A stretch of DNA of 10,367 nt from an uncultured Pseudomonadales bacterium (GTDB lineage Bacteria; Pseudomonadota; Gammaproteobacteria; Pseudomonadales; Porticoccaceae), in the NCBI GenBank assembly GCA_905478725.1, contig CAJQJT010000029.1:1-10367 (forward strand), written 5' to 3'. Shown one piece after another: positions 5,740 to 10,367 of this stretch. The notes under the pieces are model-generated. The model was not told the DNA's origin. It saw nothing but the letters and a program-made list of their open reading frames with translations, and made no database searches. Position 1 is the first letter of the stretch, and each line of letters begins with the position of its first letter. A program made the position numbers and the translations under genes.

Positions 5740-7107
5740 ATGTTTGAACAAATCATCGACACCATGAGAGAGGTTATCTGGGGTCCGGGCATGCTGGCAC
5801 TGCTGCTGGGAACCGGCATCTACCTATCGATCGGCCTCAAGGGCATCAGCATTACCAAGATTCCCTATGCCTTTAAGCAGCTGTTTAAGGGGCGCAAGGG
5901 CAGTGGCGAAGGGGAAATCAGCCCCTTTAACGCACTGATGACGGCACTCTCGTCCACAGTGGGCACAGGTAATATTGTCGGCGTGGCCACAGCTATCGCT
6001 CTCGGTGGACCAGGTGCGCTGTTCTGGATGTGGTGTGCCGCAGTCATTGGCTTGGCAACAAAATATGCCGAGGCAGTACTAGCCGTTCATTACCGTGAAA
6101 CCGATGAGCTGGGTAAGAAAGTCGGTGGTCCGATGTATTACATCAAAAACGGTCTTGGCGCCAAGTGGAAGTGGCTGGGTATGCTGTTCGCCTTTTTTGG
6201 CGCTCTGGCGGGTTTTGGTTTGGCCAACACTGTGCAGTCCAATGCGGTATCCCAAGTTTTAGAAAGCAATTTCAGCGTGCCCACTTTGGTCAGCGGTATT
6301 GTGATGTCCGCATTGGTTGGCATTGTCTTACTCGGCGGCATTAAGCGCATTGCTGTAGTAGCCGGTAAGCTGGTTCCCCTAATGGCGATTATCTACCTGC
6401 TGGCCACCATGAGTATTCTGATTCTCAATGCCGCGGAAGTGCCCGCTGCGGTTTTCTTGATCGTCGATACAGCCTTTAACGGTGCTGCAGCAACCGGTGG
6501 CTTTGTTGGTGCGACAATAATGTTAGCCCTGCAAAGTGGTGTTGCCCGAGGTGTCTTCTCCAATGAATCTGGATTGGGTTCAGCGCCTATTGCTCACGCC
6601 GCTGCTGAGACCAATAGCCCAGTGCGTCAGGGTTCTATTGCCATGCTCGGTACCTTTATAGACACTTTGATAATCTGCACCATGACCGGTCTTGTTCTGG
6701 TGGTGACCGGTGTCTGGGATGGTGAGTTACATGGTGCTGCCATGACCTCAGCTGCGTTTAGTTCACAGTTGCCCTATGGCGATATTATTCTGACTCTCTG
6801 TATTATTCTGTTTGGCTTTACCACCATGCTTGGTTGGAGCTATTACGGCGAGCGCTGTGCTGAATTTTTGGTCGGTCCAAAGGTGATCGTGCCATTCCGA
6901 GTACTCTGGGTCCTGGGTATTTTCCTTGGCACCCAGATGAGTTTAGAGCTGGTGTGGAAGATGTCCGATGTGCTCAACGGCATGATGGCCATTCCCAACC
7001 TAATTGCCTTGGTGTTCTTGGCGCCGGTTGTGTTTCGCCTGTCCAAAGAGTACTTTGCGGAAGAAGAGCAAGCAGAGAGCGACGCGGCATCTCAGAAACT
7101 GTCGTAG
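5740..7107 (+). CDS. Sodium:alanine/glycine-type symporter (AGCS family)
   Basis: A 455-residue inner-membrane transporter with about 10-11 hydrophobic helices. Family hallmarks are GTGNIVGVA (75-83), the AGCS signature GGPGALFWMWCAAVIG (89-104) and GVARGVFSNESGLGSAPIAHAAAET (about 267-291; key residues R270, N275, E276). Characterised members take up alanine or glycine (some also D-alanine) with Na+. The C-terminal 20 residues are acidic and cytoplasmic. AGGGA at 5730-5734 lies 5 bases before the ATG. The position 42 bases after the desulfhydrase gene suggests cotranscription, and the real substrate may be the amino acid that enzyme degrades; this is an inference from context. The 5'-nucleotidase gene follows after 36 bases. 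Confidence 0.92.
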   Translation: MFEQIIDTMREVIWGPGMLALLLGTGIYLSIGLKGISITKIPYAFKQLFKGRKGSGEGEISPFNALMTALSSTVGTGNIVGVATAIALGGPGALFWMWCAAVIGLATKYAEAVLAVHYRETDELGKKVGGPMYYIKNGLGAKWKWLGMLFAFFGALAGFGLANTVQSNAVSQVLESNFSVPTLVSGIVMSALVGIVLLGGIKRIAVVAGKLVPLMAIIYLLATMSILILNAAEVPAAVFLIVDTAFNGAAATGGFVGATIMLALQSGVARGVFSNESGLGSAPIAHAAAETNSPVRQGSIAMLGTFIDTLIICTMTGLVLVVTGVWDGELHGAAMTSAAFSSQLPYGDIILTLCIILFGFTTMLGWSYYGERCAEFLVGPKVIVPFRVLWVLGIFLGTQMSLELVWKMSDVLNGMMAIPNLIALVFLAPVVFRLSKEYFAEEEQAESDAASQKLS

Positions 7108-7143
7108 TGAAAAAGATAGAGACCAAAACAGAGAAATGAAGTT

Positions 7144-8052
7144 ATGTCTGAATTAAACGGCCCGAAACTGGTTATCGCGATCTCCTCGACCGCACTCTTT
7201 GATATGGGCGAGAGCCATGAGATCTATGAAAGTCAGGGCGTGGCCGCTTATGCCAAATATCAACGCGAGCACGAGGACGATATTCTTGAGCCAGGCGAAG
7301 CCTTTCCTCTAGTTGCCAAGCTGTTGCGTATCAACGAAAAGCTCGGTGGCGAGCCAAGGGTAGAGGTGATCTTGCTGTCGCGTAATTCTGCGGATACCGG
7401 CTTGAGGGTGTTTAATTCCATAGCCCACCATGGGCTCAATATTACTCGTGCGGCTTTTAGTGGGGGCAATTCGCCCTACAGATATGTCTCCGCATTTGCC
7501 TGTCACTTGTTTTTAAGTACCAATGCCCAGGACGTTCGCAGCGCCCTAGACAGTGGTATGGCGGCGGCAACTCTGTTGCCATCCCAGAAGAGCATCAGTG
7601 AGTCCGACGAGCTGCGTTTTGCCTTTGATGGTGATGCGGTGCTGTTCTCCGATGCCTCGGAGCGTATTTTTAAGGAACGCGGTCTAGATGCCTTTACGGC
7701 AAACGAAAAAGCCGAAGCCCGCATGCCATTGGATGCTGGGCCATTTAAGAAGTTCTTACAGACACTGCACTCGCTGCAGGCTGAATTCCCCATAGATGAA
7801 TGCCCGATTCGAACCGCTCTGGTCACTGCGCGAGCGGCACCAGCTCACGAGCGCGTTGTGCGCACATTGCGTGAGTGGGGCATTCGGATTGATGAAAGCC
7901 TGTTTCTCGGCGGGCTCAGTAAAGGGGATTTTCTCAAGTCTTTCGGTGCCGATGTATTCTTCGATGATCAGCAGGTTCATTGCAGCTCTGCCAGTGAGCA
8001 TGTGGCCACAGGTCATGTTCCTCACGGCGTAGCCAACGAGCTTAAAGAGTAG
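7144..8052 (+). CDS. Cytosolic 5'-nucleotidase (5_nucleotid family)
   Basis: A 302-residue HAD-like protein of the family that includes animal cytosolic 5'-nucleotidase I. It is expected to dephosphorylate nucleoside monophosphates in the cytoplasm. The N-terminal block LVIAISSTALFDM and EAFPLVAKLLRIN, the VILLSRNSADTGLRVFNSI segment (about 75-93), AFDGDAVLFSD (160-170), the TAR motif (228-230), LSKGDFL (258-264) and FFDDQ (272-276) follow the order I know for this family; FDGDAV and FFDDQ are the acidic, Mg-related motifs. The substrate (AMP, IMP or other) cannot be read from the sequence. The SD is poor (AGAG at about 7129-7132). It lies 36 bases after the symporter gene and probably shares its transcript, although a functional link with the desulfhydrase is not obvious. 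Confidence 0.88.
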   Translation: MSELNGPKLVIAISSTALFDMGESHEIYESQGVAAYAKYQREHEDDILEPGEAFPLVAKLLRINEKLGGEPRVEVILLSRNSADTGLRVFNSIAHHGLNITRAAFSGGNSPYRYVSAFACHLFLSTNAQDVRSALDSGMAAATLLPSQKSISESDELRFAFDGDAVLFSDASERIFKERGLDAFTANEKAEARMPLDAGPFKKFLQTLHSLQAEFPIDECPIRTALVTARAAPAHERVVRTLREWGIRIDESLFLGGLSKGDFLKSFGADVFFDDQQVHCSSASEHVATGHVPHGVANELKE

Positions 8053-8095
8053 CGCAGATTCAGGGATAGGGTGTTAGGGGCCTAAGGTATTCTAT

Positions 8096-8347
8096 ATGGC
8101 GGTGTTACGTTCAAAAAAGTATCTGCAGTTATCTGATGAAGAGATACTTAAGCGCTACAAAGATCAGCCTATGGGAGAGGATCTTTACTTCCTTCAAATC
8201 GAAATAGAGCAGCGTGATCTGGCTGAACAGGCGGGTCAGGTATTAAAACAAGAACGTAAAAAAGCGCGCCATTCGCTGCTTTACTATCTGTTTTACGCGT
8301 TAATGTTTGGTTTTTTTGTTGCTCGCTTCGGTTCAGATTTTATCTAG
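8096..8347 (+). CDS. Small single-helix membrane protein, function unknown
   Basis: I do not recognise this 83-residue protein. It has a charged, probably helical N-terminal part (about 1-58) with SDEEILKRY, MGEDLYFLQIEIEQRDLAEQAG and a basic cluster QERKKARH just before a single hydrophobic segment at about 60-78 (aromatic-rich: LLYYLFYALMFGFFVARF). The basic cluster predicts an N-in, C-out topology by the positive-inside rule. There is no signal peptidase site, so it is a tail-anchored type. AAGG at 8084-8087 is 8 bases before the ATG, a good SD, which supports a real gene. It begins 43 bases after the nucleotidase gene and ends 19 bases from the converging TauE/SafE gene. It is probably the last gene of the 4705-8347 operon. 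Confidence 0.75.
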   Translation: MAVLRSKKYLQLSDEEILKRYKDQPMGEDLYFLQIEIEQRDLAEQAGQVLKQERKKARHSLLYYLFYALMFGFFVARFGSDFI

Positions 8348-8366
8348 GCCTCAGGCTTTCTGCTTT

Positions 8367-9155
8367 TTAGAACACCGCAAACTTAATGCCCATCCCCAGA
8401 AGCAGTGTGGCTATTGCAGTCTGCAATACATTGCTTGGGATTTTTCGCGCTAACTTAGTCCCCAGGTGAATAGCTGGCAACGAGCCGATCAATAGGCAGC
8501 CCAACAGCATAAAGTCCACATTACCCAACCAAATCAAATGCCCGAGGCCAGCCACTAGGGTTAAAGGAACGGCGTGCGCTATATCGGTTCCGACGATCTT
8601 TAGAGCTGGCATATGGGGATAGAGCACCATTAAGACCGCGGCACAAAAGGCGCCAGCACCCACAGATGAAAGGGTGACAAAAATACCTAAGAAAATACCC
8701 ACCAAGACAATAACAGTGTTGTTATGGCGAGTAAAAAAACCATTGCTATCTTCAGGCTTCACTTTAACTGTCTGACGTAAGCGCCCGTTTAACAGGATTA
8801 CTGTTGCGGTTAAGACAAGCATTACACCCAGACTGCGGGTCAAAATGGTTTCGTACTCGGAGGAGTCGTTAAACAGTTGGCTGAGAAACAGAGCGGTAAT
8901 CACTGAGGCTGGCACACTGCCCAGGGCAAGCATACGCACCGTGTGCCAGTGAATGGTTTTCTGCTTCTGGTGACTGACTACGCCGCCAGCCTTGGTGATC
9001 GCCGCGTAGAGCAGGTCGGTGCCGATGGCAACGTTGTAGGGAAAGCCAAACAGAATTAGTAGGGGTGTCATCAGCGAGCCACCACCGACGCCAGTCAGGC
9101 CTATGGCTAGGCCCACGGCTGCGCCTGAGGCAATATAGAGAATCAGATCAATCAT
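8367..9155 (-). CDS. TauE/SafE family permease (possible sulfite/sulfoacetate exporter)
   Basis: A 262-residue inner-membrane protein with about eight helices in two homologous halves, the TauE/SafE (DUF81, TSUP) architecture. The first half has GVGGGSLMTPLLILFGF (22-38) and VAIGTDLLYAAITKAGG; the second repeats the pattern with LSSVGAGAF (about 162-170) and VGTDIAHAVPLTLVAG. A hydrophilic loop (about 112-147) separates the halves. Family members move sulfur oxyanions or organosulfonates, but many have no assigned substrate. The N-terminus fits the family, yet no Shine-Dalgarno is seen before the start at 9155 (reading ATTGTTCTAGCCA on the - strand). It is transcribed away from cysB across a 189-bp shared region, which suggests control by CysB and a sulfur substrate; that is an inference. 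Confidence 0.88.
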   Translation of the reverse strand: MIDLILYIASGAAVGLAIGLTGVGGGSLMTPLLILFGFPYNVAIGTDLLYAAITKAGGVVSHQKQKTIHWHTVRMLALGSVPASVITALFLSQLFNDSSEYETILTRSLGVMLVLTATVILLNGRLRQTVKVKPEDSNGFFTRHNNTVIVLVGIFLGIFVTLSSVGAGAFCAAVLMVLYPHMPALKIVGTDIAHAVPLTLVAGLGHLIWLGNVDFMLLGCLLIGSLPAIHLGTKLARKIPSNVLQTAIATLLLGMGIKFAVF

Positions 9156-9210
9156 TGGCTAGAACAATCACTTTTAGGCTAAATAATTGCGCCACTTTAA
9201 CAAGCTGAGC

Positions 9211-9229
9211 CTATTCTAAGAAGGAATAG
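9211..9229. promoter_or_regulatory. Candidate LysR-type operator between tauE and cysB
   Basis: CTATTC (9211-9216) and GAATAG (9224-9229) form a perfect 6-bp dyad with 7 bases between. Within it T9214 and A9226 are exactly 11 bases apart, the T-N11-A box in an interrupted dyad (ATTC-N7-GAAT) expected for LysR-type regulators. It lies 55 bases from the tauE start codon and 115 from cysB, just left of the possible cysB -35. CysB or another LysR protein could bind here; known enteric CysB sites are degenerate, so the match does not identify the protein. Confidence 0.45.
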
Positions 9230-9231
9230 TT

Positions 9232-9261
9232 TTGTATATTTTTATAGCTTTATCGTATAGA
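9232..9261 (+). promoter_or_regulatory. Possible cysB promoter
   Basis: TTGTAT (9232-9237) and TATAGA (9256-9261), spaced by 18 bases in an AT-rich stretch, are weak matches to -35 and -10 elements. They fall directly to the right of the LysR-type dyad, the arrangement expected if the regulator acts at this promoter. The implied leader is about 75 bases. Confidence 0.35.
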
Positions 9262-9290
9262 TAGAGGTATGTTTGGAAAAGACATAACTT

Positions 9291-10319
<1,029 letters not shown>

Positions 10320-10331
10320 AAAAAGGGCCTT

Positions 10332-10367
10332 ATGATTATAGGAAGACGCGCCAGCAGCGGCGGGAGG
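10332..10367 (+). CDS. Possible start of a further gene, cut by the window
   Basis: ATG at 10332-10334 opens a frame of 12 codons to the edge (MIIGRRASSGGR), with AAAGGG at 10322-10327 as a possible ribosome-binding site. Twelve codons are too few to judge, and a - strand frame running to a stop at 10316 is also open through the edge. Confidence 0.2.
   Translation, partial: MIIGRRASSGGR

Noticed and set aside
7503..7826. A 107-codon open frame on the - strand inside the 5'-nucleotidase gene
   Set aside because: It is composed of low-complexity Ser/Arg/Ala typical of an antisense shadow, has no recognisable domain, and the + strand gene has family motifs on both sides and throughout.
8348..8366. 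A bidirectional terminator between the converging small-protein and TauE/SafE genes
   Set aside because: GCC-TCA-GGC gives only a three-base stem; the T-rich stretch alone is not enough.

Overview
The window reads as ordinary chromosomal DNA from a gammaproteobacterium, most likely a marine, oligotrophic lineage near Cellvibrionales/SAR92. The evidence is the Pseudomonas-type pilZ-tatD order, a CysB that matches the enteric and pseudomonad protein residue for residue at its ligand sites, the short intergenic spaces, and a Na+-type AGCS amino-acid symporter. The lineage is an inference from gene content. I see no rRNA, tRNA, CRISPR array, insertion sequence, integrase or prophage gene. Almost every gene lies on the + strand; only the TauE/SafE permease is on the - strand.

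Layout. (1) Positions 1-2337 hold a tight run: the C-terminal end of PilZ, a TatD-family metal-dependent DNase, a GloB/YcbL-like metallo-beta-lactamase-fold hydrolase and an all-alpha dimeric dUTPase. This is probably the tail of a tmk-holB-pilZ-tatD type operon. (2) Positions 2338-3582 are a self-contained malate dehydrogenase unit with its own promoter, an obligatory TTG start and a U-tailed terminator. (3) Positions 3707-4672 carry a Bcp/PrxQ peroxiredoxin and a stand-alone yajC, away from its usual tgt/secDF neighbours. A 14-bp tandem repeat precedes yajC and a strong terminator follows it. (4) Positions 4705-8347 look like one operon: a PLP enzyme with the active-site residues of D-cysteine desulfhydrase rather than ACC deaminase, a sodium:alanine/glycine-type symporter, a cytosolic 5'-nucleotidase and a small one-helix membrane protein. 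(5) Positions 8367-10319 carry a TauE/SafE permease divergent from cysB, separated by a 189-bp regulatory region with a LysR-type dyad.

How the parts may work together. The right half has a sulfur theme: uptake of an amino acid (AGCS), PLP-dependent release of sulfide or sulfite from a cysteine-like substrate (DcyD family), possible export of a sulfur oxyanion (TauE/SafE) and the master regulator of sulfur assimilation (CysB). Each family assignment is well supported; the link between them is inferred. No clearly new system is visible. The observations most worth a second look are the desulfhydrase-symporter operon, the candidate LysR box between tauE and cysB, the orphan yajC with its repeat-bearing leader, and the alternative foldings after mdh.
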